64,000 nt of DNA from Marinobacterium lutimaris (GTDB taxonomy: Bacteria > Pseudomonadota > Gammaproteobacteria > Pseudomonadales > Balneatricaceae): NCBI RefSeq assembly GCF_900108065.1, contig NZ_FNVQ01000003.1, positions 496,001 through 560,000 on the forward strand, in the 5' to 3' direction. This document shows, piece by piece, positions 27,061 to 35,896 of this stretch (within the stretch, counting starts at the first letter, position 1; each line of letters starts with the position of its first letter). Position numbers and translations under genes: made by a program. A model generated the notes under the pieces. That model was not told where the DNA came from and searched no databases. It saw nothing but the letters and a program-made list of their open reading frames with translations.

Positions 27061-29595
27061 ATGGATTCACTGCCGATCGATTCAATCCTGCCGGAACTGC
27101 TTAACGCCCTGAACGAGCGTGACGAGGTGGTCCTCGAAGCACCGCCCGGCGCCGGTAAAACCACCCGTGTCCCCCTGGCCCTGCTGGATCGGCCCTGGCT
27201 CGGCAAGCAGAAGATCCTGATGCTGGAACCACGCCGCCTGGCCGCCCGTGCCGCTGCCGAGCAGCTGGCCAGGCAACTGGGCGAGAAGCCCGGTGAAACC
27301 GTGGGTTACCGTATCCGCCTGGATACCCGCGTTGGCCCAAACACCCGCATCGAGGTGGTCACCGAAGGGATACTGACCCGCATGCTGCAGTCAGATCCCG
27401 GGCTGGAAGGCGTGGGACTGGTGATCTTCGACGAGTTCCATGAACGCTCATTGGACGCAGACCTGGGCCTGGCACTGGCACTACAGGGGCGCGAACTGCT
27501 GCGCGATGAGCCGCCGCTGAAACTGCTGGTGATGTCCGCGACCCTGGACGGAGAAGCGATCTCCGGGCTGCTCAATAACGCCCCCATCGTACGCTCCGAG
27601 GGGCGCAGCTTCCCGGTGGATCATATCTACACCGGCCGTGCCGAACCGGGCGAGTGGATAGAACCGCGCATCACCAAGGTGATCGAGCAGGCCGTAGCCG
27701 AACGCAGCGGCAGCCTGCTGGTATTTCTGCCGGGGCAGGCGGAGATCCGCCGTGTGCAGGAGGCGCTGGAGACAAGCTTCAGCCAGCGCAACGATCTGCT
27801 GATCGCGCCGCTATACGGCGAGCTTTCGCTGGAGCAGCAACGCCGCGCCATAGCACCTACACCCGCCGGACAGCGCAAAATCGTGCTGGCCACCGCCATC
27901 GCCGAGACCAGCCTGACCATCGAAGGCATAGACACGGTGATCGATTCCGGCCTGTCACGCCAGGCCCGCTTCGATCCCGCATCCGGCATGACCCGCCTGC
28001 ACACCACCCGCGTCTCCAGCGCCGCTGCCACCCAGCGCGCCGGCCGCGCCGGCCGCCTGGGCCCCGGTTACTGCTACCGGCTCTGGTCCGAAGGGCAGCA
28101 GGAGCAGCTTGCCGCTTTTACGCCGCCGGAGATTCAGCAGGCCGACCTCGCGCCGCTGGTGCTGCAACTGATGCGCTGGGGCTGCATGGATGCGAGCGAG
28201 CTAAGCTGGCTGGATACGCCGCCAACGGGTGCCTGGCAACAGGGGCTTGAACTGCTCGACCGCCTCGGTGCCATCGAGCATCTCGACAACGGCCGCTGCC
28301 GGCTCAACGACCATGGCGAGGCGATGGCACGCTTCCCGGCGCATCCGCGCCTGGCTCACCTGCTGCTGATCGGTGCCCGCAAGGGCTTGCTGCCCCAGGC
28401 TGCCGATATCGCCGCCCTGCTCGGTGAGCGCGATCCCCTGCGTGACAGCAGCACCGACCTGTCCCTGCGGCTGGAGTGGCTACGCGGCGGCGATAGTCGC
28501 AGCCAAAGCAGTAAAACCAATATGGGTCAGCGCCAGCGTGTAGGTCAGCTGGCAAAACAGTTCCGCCAGCTGGCCCAGCAGATCGACCCGAGCCAGCCTG
28601 TATCCGACCCCGACCATCCACGATGGACGGGCTTTCTGCTCGCATGCGCCTACCCCGACCGTATCGCCCGCAACCGCCGCAGCGGCGGCAACAGCTTCAG
28701 ACTGGCCGCCAACCGAGGCGCCGAACTGGATCCATCCGACCGCCTGACCCGGTTCGACTGGCTGGTGGTAGCGGAGCTCAGCAGCCGCAATGGCGATGCC
28801 AGCGATCGCATACGCCTGGCTGCTGCGCTGGAACCCGCACTGTTCGATGATCATCTCAGCGAGCTTGTACAGAGCCGCGAACACGTAGAGTGGAACGAAC
28901 AGGAAGGTCGTCTGATCGCCGAACAGCAGCGCCGCGTGGGCCAACTGGTGCTGGACTCCCGCCCGCTTGATGCCAGCTCCGCAGCAGCGCGCCAGACCGC
29001 GCTGATCGCCCTGGTACGCAAACGCGGCTTAAGCCTGCTGCCCTGGAGCGATGAGCTGAACGCCTGGCGTCAACGGGTCGCCTTTTGCCAGCGCCATGCA
29101 GAAGAGCAAAGCTGGCCCGATCTATCGGACAAGGCGCTGCTCGACACCCTTGAAAACTGGCTGGGGCCTTATCTGGAGTCGGTCAGCCATATCAATCATT
29201 TCGCGAGACTAGACCTCGCCGCCATCCTTAAGGCGCAGCTACCCTGGCCGCTGCCACAGCAGCTGGATGAGCTGGCACCGCAACGGATTCCCGTACCCTC
29301 CGGCGCGCGCCTGGGCATCGATTACAGCGAAGAGCCGCCGGTACTGGCTGTAAAACTCCAGGAGATGTTCGGCTGTACCCGCACGCCCACCCTGGGCTTT
29401 GGCGTTGCGGTGAAACTGCACCTGCTATCCCCGGCCCGACGCCCACTGCAGGTCACCCAGGATCTGGCCGGCTTCTGGCAGAACAGCTATCCGGAGGTCA
29501 AAAAGGAGATGAAGGGGCGCTACCCCAAGCATCCCTGGCCGGATAATCCGCTGGAAGCGGTGGCCACCGCCAAAACCAAAAAAGCCCAGGGCTGA
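27061..29595 (+). CDS. hrpB: ATP-dependent RNA helicase HrpB
   Basis: An 844-residue DEAH-box helicase, normal length for HrpB. Motif I EAPPGAGKTTRVPLAL (about 21-36), motif II VIFDEFHERSLDADL, motif III SATLDGE, motif V TAIAETSLTIEGIDTVIDSG and motif VI QRAGRAGRLGPG are all present, with the HrpB C-terminal domain ending PWPDNPLEAVAT. The cellular role of HrpB is poorly defined. Monocistronic in appearance; the ATG at 27061 directly follows an AT-rich region with no strong Shine-Dalgarno. Confidence 0.95.
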   Translation: MDSLPIDSILPELLNALNERDEVVLEAPPGAGKTTRVPLALLDRPWLGKQKILMLEPRRLAARAAAEQLARQLGEKPGETVGYRIRLDTRVGPNTRIEVVTEGILTRMLQSDPGLEGVGLVIFDEFHERSLDADLGLALALQGRELLRDEPPLKLLVMSATLDGEAISGLLNNAPIVRSEGRSFPVDHIYTGRAEPGEWIEPRITKVIEQAVAERSGSLLVFLPGQAEIRRVQEALETSFSQRNDLLIAPLYGELSLEQQRRAIAPTPAGQRKIVLATAIAETSLTIEGIDTVIDSGLSRQARFDPASGMTRLHTTRVSSAAATQRAGRAGRLGPGYCYRLWSEGQQEQLAAFTPPEIQQADLAPLVLQLMRWGCMDASELSWLDTPPTGAWQQGLELLDRLGAIEHLDNGRCRLNDHGEAMARFPAHPRLAHLLLIGARKGLLPQAADIAALLGERDPLRDSSTDLSLRLEWLRGGDSRSQSSKTNMGQRQRVGQLAKQFRQLAQQIDPSQPVSDPDHPRWTGFLLACAYPDRIARNRRSGGNSFRLAANRGAELDPSDRLTRFDWLVVAELSSRNGDASDRIRLAAALEPALFDDHLSELVQSREHVEWNEQEGRLIAEQQRRVGQLVLDSRPLDASSAAARQTALIALVRKRGLSLLPWSDELNAWRQRVAFCQRHAEEQSWPDLSDKALLDTLENWLGPYLESVSHINHFARLDLAAILKAQLPWPLPQQLDELAPQRIPVPSGARLGIDYSEEPPVLAVKLQEMFGCTRTPTLGFGVAVKLHLLSPARRPLQVTQDLAGFWQNSYPEVKKEMKGRYPKHPWPDNPLEAVATAKTKKAQG

Positions 29596-29654
29596 GACGC
29601 GGACCGAATCAGGTTAAAATAGCCCGCGACCCTAAGTTAAAAGCAGAGTTAACA

Positions 29655-29837
29655 GTGTTGGAAAAACCTACGTTGGAAAAACCTACCCCACCGATGGATG
29701 GCGAGTGCTGCGAGAGCGAATGCAGCCCCTGCGTCTGGGACACCTATTACGAAGAGATGAACGCCTGGCGCCAGGCGGAAGCGGAACGTAAGGCCGCAGA
29801 GGCTGCTGCGGGCGATAACGCCGGGCAGCAGAGCTAA
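29655..29837 (+). CDS. Small oxidoreductase-like domain protein
   Basis: A 60-residue protein with the motif GECCESECSPCVWDTYYEEM, which matches the short Oxidored-like family (PP-P--CC-S-C--CVWD-Y). The function is unknown; the four cysteines suggest metal or redox chemistry. Start GTG 29655 is weakly supported; TTG 29658 would remove one residue. The N-terminus is a perfect protein repeat LEKPT-LEKPT made by a 15-bp tandem duplication in the DNA. A long charged helix forms the C-terminus. Confidence 0.75.
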   Translation: MLEKPTLEKPTPPMDGECCESECSPCVWDTYYEEMNAWRQAEAERKAAEAAAGDNAGQQS

Positions 29838-29842
29838 ACGCC

Positions 29843-30568
29843 ATGCAGGCCCAGCTTGAGGTACGCAGCTACAGCGCCGAGGTAAACCGCCACAGCCACC
29901 GCTACCACCAGCTGGTGCTGCCGGTGAGCGGCTCTCTGGAGATAGAGATCGGCTCCCAGGGGGGCGAAGTAGCCGCGCATCGAGCCGCCGTGATTCATGC
30001 CGGTGAAACCCACTGTTTTCAGGCCCAGGGCGCCAACCGCTTTCTGGTTGCGGACCTGCCACTGAACTGCAGCGACAAACTCGAGCCGCTACCGGCCTTT
30101 CTCAGCCTGAACGCTGACACCCTGGAATACGCTGCTATTCTCGGGCGGATGCTGCAGAAGCCGGCTAACGCTGATGCCCTGCAGCGGGCCAGCTGCGATC
30201 TGCTGCTTGAGCTCCTCTCGCGACACACAACAGATCTTAACCAGAGCATCGACCGCCGCCTGCTGCTGGCCAAAACCTACCTCGACGAAACCTTCGCCGG
30301 CCCTATCAAGCTTGAGCAGCTCTGCGCTATCGCCCATCTGAGCAGGCGCCAGCTACACACCCTGTTCCTGCGTCAGCTTGGCTGCGCGCCCTCTGAATAC
30401 CTGCTACGGCTGCGTATGAACCACGCGCGTCGCCTGCTGATCGAGACCGAAGAGAGCATTCAGCGCGTGTCCGAGCAGTGTGGCTACCAGAACCTGGCGG
30501 CCTTCAGCGACCGCTTCCGCCGCCACTTCGGCGTCGCACCCAGCCACTACCGTCGCAGATTGCACTAA
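29843..30568 (+). CDS. AraC family transcriptional regulator
   Basis: A 241-residue regulator with an N-terminal cupin-like sensor (residues about 1-100, with HSHRYHQLVLPVSGSLEIEI) and a C-terminal double helix-turn-helix (residues about 145-241: EQLCAIAHLSRRQLHTLFLR, LLRLRMNHARRLLIET, RVSEQCGYQNLAAFSDRFRR). It starts six bases after the Oxidored-like gene and precedes a DMT-family exporter gene on the same strand, its most plausible target. Confidence 0.92.
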   Translation: MQAQLEVRSYSAEVNRHSHRYHQLVLPVSGSLEIEIGSQGGEVAAHRAAVIHAGETHCFQAQGANRFLVADLPLNCSDKLEPLPAFLSLNADTLEYAAILGRMLQKPANADALQRASCDLLLELLSRHTTDLNQSIDRRLLLAKTYLDETFAGPIKLEQLCAIAHLSRRQLHTLFLRQLGCAPSEYLLRLRMNHARRLLIETEESIQRVSEQCGYQNLAAFSDRFRRHFGVAPSHYRRRLH

Positions 30569-30698
30569 GCCACTGCACCACCGCTCACATCACCTCTTTA
30601 ACAAGCAAGAGTGCCAGATCGGCAAAGACCGGTATTCAGGCAACCGCTAACATAGGCGTTTAGCTTTCCTGTTTTGTTGTAGCTGAGCGGAACCACTG

Positions 30699-31601
30699 AT
30701 GAACACCACCAACGCCACACTGATCGGCAGCATCTCCATCCTGCTCTGGGGCACCCTCGCCCTGATGACCCGCTGGACCGATGCGCAGATCCCACCCTTT
30801 CAGCTGCTGGCGATGACCTTCACCCTGGCCTGGCTGCTGATGCAGACGCGCTGGTGGCTACGCGGCGAGAGCGGCTTTCGCTTTTTGCGCCAGCCACTGC
30901 CGGTCTGGCTGCTCGGTATCGGCGGACTGTTTTGTTATCACCTGTTCTACTTTATCGCCCTGGCCAACGCGCCGGCGGCGGAAGCTGGCCTGATCGCCTA
31001 TCTCTGGCCGCTGTTGATCGTGCTGATGTCCGCCCTGCTGCCCGGCGAGCAGTTGCGCCTCGCCCATATCCTGGGCGCCCTGCTGGCCGCCGGCGGCAGC
31101 GCCATGCTGCTGCTCAAGGGAGAAACCGGCTTCAGTGGCGAATACAGCCTTGGCTACCTGGCCGCCGGTGCCTGCTCGCTGATCTGGTCCAGTTACTCGG
31201 TGCTGAGCCGGCGCCACGCCCATGTACCGACGGACACCGTGGGCTGGTTCTGTGGAGGCACCGCCCTGCTCGGCCTGGTCTGCCACCTGCTGTTTGAACA
31301 GACCGTCTGGCCCGAACGCCCGCTGCAGTGGATCGGTATTGTCGGCCTGGGACTGGGCCCCGTAGGTATCGCTTTCCTGACCTGGGATATCGGCGTGAAG
31401 AAGGGCAACATCCAGCTGCTCGGCACCCTGGCCTACGCCGCACCGCTGATCTCCACCCTGCTGCTGATCGCCGCCGGTGAAGCCGAGGCAACACCGCGAC
31501 TGCTGCTGGCCTGCCTGCTGATCGTGGGTGGTTCGACGGTGGCAGGTGTGCGCCTGCGCAGTCTGCGACTGGCCCGCAGCCGCCCTGGCGCGCAATCCTG
31601 A
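30699..31601 (+). CDS. EamA/DMT-superfamily transporter (YddG-like)
   Basis: A 300-residue membrane protein with about ten hydrophobic helices in two EamA repeats. The opening SISILLWGTLALMTRWTDAQ, together with FYFIALANAPAAEAGLIAYL and WPLLIVLMSALLPGE, resembles the YddG branch, which exports aromatic amino acids; the substrate here is not proven. It follows an AraC regulator and precedes a LysR regulator, in a 4-kb stretch rich in exporters and regulators. Confidence 0.87.
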   Translation: MNTTNATLIGSISILLWGTLALMTRWTDAQIPPFQLLAMTFTLAWLLMQTRWWLRGESGFRFLRQPLPVWLLGIGGLFCYHLFYFIALANAPAAEAGLIAYLWPLLIVLMSALLPGEQLRLAHILGALLAAGGSAMLLLKGETGFSGEYSLGYLAAGACSLIWSSYSVLSRRHAHVPTDTVGWFCGGTALLGLVCHLLFEQTVWPERPLQWIGIVGLGLGPVGIAFLTWDIGVKKGNIQLLGTLAYAAPLISTLLLIAAGEAEATPRLLLACLLIVGGSTVAGVRLRSLRLARSRPGAQS

Positions 31602-31658
31602 CCTACCGGCGATATACTGCCCGCAGAGTATTATTACGGGAGCACAACAGCCAAGGCT

Positions 31659-32570
31659 ATGGATCTATCGCGCATCAACCTGAACCTGCTGCTGGTGTTG
31701 CAGCAGTTGCTGGAGCAGCGCAGCGTCAGCCAGGCCGCCCGCAGCCTTAACCTGACCCAGCCCGCCATCAGCCGCAGCCTGGCACAGCTGCGCGACCTGT
31801 TCGCCGATCCACTGCTGGTGCGGGTCGGCAACCAGATGCAGCTGACACCCAGGGGCGAGGAACTGAAGCAACAGCTGCCCGGTGTACTACAGCCGCTGGA
31901 AGCGTTTTTCACCCCGGGCAACTTCAACGCAGACACCTTCCGCGGCCGCTTCAATATCGCCATCACCGACTATATCGCCGAGCGCATCCTGCCGGACCTG
32001 GTGGGTGAACTGATGCGCGACGTGCCCGGTATGCGGCTGCATTTTCGCCTCTGGGAGCCCGGCATGGTGGGTGATCTGCGTGAAGGTCGCCTGGATATGG
32101 CCGCCTGCCTGCTGGATAAGGTGCCTGACGATATTCACGGTCGCGCCGTGGGCTCCGACCACTGGACCTGCCTGATGCGCAAGGATCATCCGCTGGCGAC
32201 GGGACCGCTGGATATGGACGCCTACACCGCGGCGGACCATATCAGCATCAGCGGCGGCGGCGATAAAAACCGCTCAGTGGATGAGGCGCTGGCCGCCTAT
32301 GGATTGGGTCGACGCATCCGCACCAGTGTGCCGTTTATTCAGGCGGCACTGGCCTTTACCGCCCGAAGCGACGCCCTGCTGACGCTGCCGGCCCATATGG
32401 CCGCCAATATCGCGCCGGATTTCGGCCTGGTGCTGCGGCCGCTGCCACTAAAACTGGAACCGGTGCAGTATTACCTGCTCTGGCACCGACGCCAGCAGCA
32501 CGATGCAGCCCATCGCTATCTCCGGGAGCGGCTGCACCGGGCGCTGATCGACTCCCCCTTTTCCCGCTGA
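31659..32570 (+). CDS. LysR family transcriptional regulator
   Basis: A 303-residue regulator with the N-terminal winged helix (RSVSQAARSLNLTQPAISRS, LAQLRDLFADPLLVRVGNQM) and a two-lobe effector domain from about residue 90. The DNA-binding domain is of the NodD/NahR-like type, with DLSRINLNLLLVLQQLLEQR at the start. Its effector is unknown. The neighbouring LysE-type exporter on the same strand (from 32691) may be a target. Confidence 0.92.
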   Translation: MDLSRINLNLLLVLQQLLEQRSVSQAARSLNLTQPAISRSLAQLRDLFADPLLVRVGNQMQLTPRGEELKQQLPGVLQPLEAFFTPGNFNADTFRGRFNIAITDYIAERILPDLVGELMRDVPGMRLHFRLWEPGMVGDLREGRLDMAACLLDKVPDDIHGRAVGSDHWTCLMRKDHPLATGPLDMDAYTAADHISISGGGDKNRSVDEALAAYGLGRRIRTSVPFIQAALAFTARSDALLTLPAHMAANIAPDFGLVLRPLPLKLEPVQYYLLWHRRQQHDAAHRYLRERLHRALIDSPFSR

Positions 32571-32690
32571 ACCATCACGTCGAACCACCCAGACCAGCAG
32601 GGTTATCATTTTTACTTATAACCTGAATGAAAAAGCACGATTAGAAGCCTTCAAGCCGACTCAATAGACTAGCTTGCATCACTTACAGTT

Positions 32691-33305
32691 ATGCGAGAAA
32701 CAGGAATGTTGGACTGGCTGCTTTTTCTGGGAATCACCGTGGGCGGTGCCATGATACCGGGGGCAAATTTCGCCGTGGTACTGCGCAACACCCTGAACGG
32801 CTCCCGCCGCAGCGGTCTGCTGACGGTCTGTGGCCTCGCCACGGCGCTGATGATCCACGGCACTTTGACGCTGCTCGGGATCAGTGCACTGATTCAGAAT
32901 TCGCCCGCCGCCTTCGAGGTAATTCGCTGGCTGGGGGCCGCCTACCTGATTCTGCTTGGCGGTTGGCAGCTGCTGCACCGCCAGCCAGCGCAGGAGACTA
33001 GCGCTCCCGCTCATAACGGCGGCTCCCCCTTCATTGCCGGCCTGCTGATCAGCCTGTTCAACCCCAAGGTGCTGGTGTTCTTTCTGGCGATCTTTTCCCA
33101 GGTGCTGTCACCGGAGCAGTCGCTGGCCACCAAGCTGCTCTACGTCGCCACCCCGGCCCTGGCCGAGATCAGCTGGTTTATGCTGGTGCTGGCACTGCTG
33201 GGCACCCCGGCGATCCGCCAATGGCTGATGCGGGTAAAAAGCAAACTGGAGCGCTTTCTTGGCGGCGCCATGGTTGCTCTGGGCATCAAGATCGGGCTGG
33301 GCTGA
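32691..33305 (+). CDS. LysE family translocator
   Basis: A 204-residue membrane protein with five to six helices and the RhtB/LysE motif GAMIPGANFAVVLRNTLNGSR near the N-terminus, then LGAAYLILLGGWQLL and FNPKVLVFFLAIFSQVL. Probably exports an amino acid or homoserine lactone-like compound. ATG 32691 is the longest start; ATG 32706 (MLDWLLFL) is possible but has AGGA directly against it. Convergent with argP, with only 14 bases between the two genes. Confidence 0.88.
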   Translation: MRETGMLDWLLFLGITVGGAMIPGANFAVVLRNTLNGSRRSGLLTVCGLATALMIHGTLTLLGISALIQNSPAAFEVIRWLGAAYLILLGGWQLLHRQPAQETSAPAHNGGSPFIAGLLISLFNPKVLVFFLAIFSQVLSPEQSLATKLLYVATPALAEISWFMLVLALLGTPAIRQWLMRVKSKLERFLGGAMVALGIKIGLG

Positions 33306-33319
33306 TTCGCGCCCCCTGA

Positions 33320-34234
33320 TCATGACAATTCAGGGTGAAGCTCCATCGGCTCAAGCGCCTCTGCTGCGGTCCTTACCAGCTCATCGGTAATCTGCTTGAT
33401 CAGCTCCGAATGCAAGTTCCAGACATGCCAATACAGGGGCACAGGCACAAAGTAGCCCGGCACCATATCCACCACGTTACCGCGCTCTATCATCGCCCTG
33501 CCAAGCTGATCGGGAATCATGCCGCAGGCGAGACCACGCTCGACGATATCGTTGAAGCCGCTCAGTGAGGGTACCCGGTGACGCGGATATTCATGGGGTT
33601 TCACTGAGAAGTACTGCTCCAGGTAGCGGTTCTGTAGCTGATCCTTGTGGCTGAACTCGGCCACCGGGGCCAGGCGAAACCCCGTCGCACCGATCCCCTT
33701 GGCGAAATAGGTCTCGATATAGGCCGGCGTCGCCAGGCAACGGTAGACCATCACCCCCAGCGGCACGCTGACGCAGCCGGGCATCGCCGACGACGCCGAG
33801 GTGATACAGCCCACCACTTCGCCATCTTTGAGCAGCTGCTGGGTGGCGTCCTGATCGTCCACCTTCAGATCCATCAACAACCGCTCCCGTCTCACCAGGC
33901 GCTCCATGGCATCGGTGAACCAGGAGCCCAGGCTGTCGGCATTCACGCCTATCGATACCTGTGTATAACCCCGCTCATCACGCTGGGCCAGACTGCTCAG
34001 CAGCTCCTGCTCCAGCAATGCCAGCTGACGGAAGTGCTTCAGCACCTGCAGCCCTGCCTCTGTGGCACGTACGGGGACGGCACGCACCAGCAGCACCTGC
34101 CCCAGCCGCTCCTCCAGCTGTTTCACCCGCTGAGATACCGCGGACTGAGTCACATGCAGCTTGCGCGCCGCACGCTCGAAACTGCCCTCATCGATCACCG
34201 CTGCCAGCGCAGCCAGCTGCCGGGAATCCAGCAT
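33320..34234 (-). CDS. argP: LysR family regulator ArgP
   Basis: A 304-residue regulator starting MLDSRQLAALAAVIDEGSFE, the ArgP/IciA pattern, with the HTH RAARKLHVTQSAVSQRVKQL. I use ATG 34234; the frame is open for 41 codons further but that stretch covers the argO promoter. ArgP senses lysine and arginine and activates argO. The divergent argO gene, 104 bases away, makes this assignment firm. Confidence 0.93.
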   Translation of the reverse strand: MLDSRQLAALAAVIDEGSFERAARKLHVTQSAVSQRVKQLEERLGQVLLVRAVPVRATEAGLQVLKHFRQLALLEQELLSSLAQRDERGYTQVSIGVNADSLGSWFTDAMERLVRRERLLMDLKVDDQDATQQLLKDGEVVGCITSASSAMPGCVSVPLGVMVYRCLATPAYIETYFAKGIGATGFRLAPVAEFSHKDQLQNRYLEQYFSVKPHEYPRHRVPSLSGFNDIVERGLACGMIPDQLGRAMIERGNVVDMVPGYFVPVPLYWHVWNLHSELIKQITDELVRTAAEALEPMELHPELS

Positions 34235-34245
34235 TATTAATTTCT

Positions 34246-34269
34246 CTAATCGGATATTAAAAACATTAG
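34246..34269. promoter_or_regulatory. Inverted repeat in the argP-argO intergenic region
   Basis: CTAAT (34246-34250) and ATTAG (34265-34269) face each other across 14 bases in an AT-rich region, a LysR-type T-N(about 11)-A arrangement close to the argP start and upstream of argO. A likely ArgP site; only the symmetry is seen directly. Confidence 0.45.
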
Positions 34270-34338
34270 TTTTACTTACATCGAGGCGAATCGCAACATA
34301 GCGCCGTCCTACACGATTCAGCTTTTCGGAGATAAAAA

Positions 34339-34965
34339 ATGCTGCCCACACTGACACTGGAATGGCTGGCCTGGAGCAAGGGCTTGATGACCTCAGCCGG
34401 CCTGATCATGGCGATCGGGGCGCAGAACGCCTTCTTGCTGACACAGAGCCTCAGGCGCCAGTTCCACTGGCCCATCGCGCTACTGTGCATCCTCTTCGAT
34501 GGCCTGCTGATTACCGCCGGTGTGGCCGGGCTTGGCGTGCTGATCAGCCAGTCCGAACTGCTCTCCGAAATCGCTCGTTGGGGCGGCGCCCTGTTTCTGC
34601 TCTGGTTCGGCTACGGCGCGGCGAGAAGGGTGTTCCGCAATGAAGTCATGCAGACCGGCGGCCGGGAGATCTCATCCCTGCGCGGAGCGCTGCTAATGAC
34701 CGCCGCGGTCACCCTGCTTAACCCTCACGCCTGGATCGATACCGTCGTGCTGATCGGCAGCATCGGCGGACAGTATGATGCCGATCTGAAAATATGGTTT
34801 GGCGTCGGCGCGGTCTGCTTCTCGGCGATCTGGTTTATCAGCCTCTGTGTCGGTGCACGCTGGATGGCGCCAATGTTCAGCAAACCGACCGCCTGGAAGG
34901 TTCTGGATACAGGGATCTGGTTTATGACCTGGGGGATTGCCGCCGGGCTACTGATCGGGTTCTGA
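34339..34965 (+). CDS. argO: Arginine/lysine exporter ArgO (LysE family)
   Basis: A 208-residue membrane exporter with the family signature GLIMAIGAQNAFLLTQSLRR near residues 18-37 and LLNPHAWIDTVVLIGSIGGQ in the second half. ArgO expels arginine and canavanine, and its relatives expel lysine. GGAG lies eight bases before the ATG. Divergent from argP, as in E. coli. Confidence 0.93.
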   Translation: MLPTLTLEWLAWSKGLMTSAGLIMAIGAQNAFLLTQSLRRQFHWPIALLCILFDGLLITAGVAGLGVLISQSELLSEIARWGGALFLLWFGYGAARRVFRNEVMQTGGREISSLRGALLMTAAVTLLNPHAWIDTVVLIGSIGGQYDADLKIWFGVGAVCFSAIWFISLCVGARWMAPMFSKPTAWKVLDTGIWFMTWGIAAGLLIGF

Positions 34966-35010
34966 CGCCGACCAGCAGCCGGGGTGACTGCTAAGTTCGA
35001 GAGATAGAAG

Positions 35011-35733
35011 TTAAGGGCGCTTAAGTAGCAGCAGCTCCGCCGCCTCATCGTCCTCTTCCTGATGCTTGAAGCGCACGACAAGGTAATTCAGCTCTGGCGC
35101 GAGCCAGATCTGTTCGAGCTTGTCGCCCTCCTCCCCCTTCTCCAGCAGGATTGCCTCAAAGGTACCTGCTGGCGTCTCGACACTGTCTTCACCGACATAG
35201 CGATAACGGTAGTCTGACACGCCCTTGCGGCGGGCAATGGTGTAGTTGTAATCATCCTGGGGCGGCTTGCAGGCCAGATCGACCCGCAGCTGCATCTGGT
35301 GACTGAGCAGGTCGTAGATTCGGCCTTCATAGCCGATCTCATCATCGCCGCGGGGGGACTCAACCTTGTATTCGCCTCTACGATCGAAGCTGAGATGAAC
35401 ATTGTGCTTCTTGCTCAGCCCCTTGCGCTCGTAGCTGTACTCCTGTGGCTCGATCAAGCCGCCCTGCATATGAAAGCGGCTTTGCTCCTCAATTCCCATA
35501 AACAGCAGGCTGCTGCTGTTCTGCGCCTTCCAGGCCCCGGCTTCCAGTTGATCCAGGGTCCTGCTGCTATCCAGCGAAAATCCCTTCCAGTCCACCCGGT
35601 AATTGATCGCGATCCCCGCATAACGTCCCAGTGTCTTTTCTGCACAGGCCTGAACTGAATCATCCGCCAGCGCTACCCCCGATGTCAGCAGGGAAAGGAA
35701 AAGCAGCGTCGAGCGTTTAACTGGCAATTTCAA
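35011..35733 (-). CDS. Exported DUF3108 protein
   Basis: A 240-residue periplasmic protein. I place the start at TTG 35733, which has GGAGG six bases upstream and gives a clean signal peptide (KLPVKRSTLLFLSLLTSG, ending VALA). ATG 35763 is in frame but has no ribosome site. The mature protein is a beta-rich DUF3108 fold (YRVDWKGFSLDSSRTLDQ, YERKGLSKKHNVHLSF, SVETPAGTFEAILLEKG, IWLAPELNYLVVRFKH). Members are of unknown function, possibly lipid binding. It is convergent with argO. Confidence 0.85.
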   Translation of the reverse strand: MKLPVKRSTLLFLSLLTSGVALADDSVQACAEKTLGRYAGIAINYRVDWKGFSLDSSRTLDQLEAGAWKAQNSSSLLFMGIEEQSRFHMQGGLIEPQEYSYERKGLSKKHNVHLSFDRRGEYKVESPRGDDEIGYEGRIYDLLSHQMQLRVDLACKPPQDDYNYTIARRKGVSDYRYRYVGEDSVETPAGTFEAILLEKGEEGDKLEQIWLAPELNYLVVRFKHQEEDDEAAELLLLKRP

Positions 35734-35896
35734 AACGATCCTCCGTGGCGACTTTTGGTCCATGGGTGCTATGGTTCTATAAAAGGAGATTCAGGGAACC
35801 GGTCCAAGTTTCCGGTTACCAGACTCAATCCGGCATAACACGGGCCGGCATTGCATCCTAACCTCTTTAGCGCCCCATCCCAACAGGAGTGAGTTG

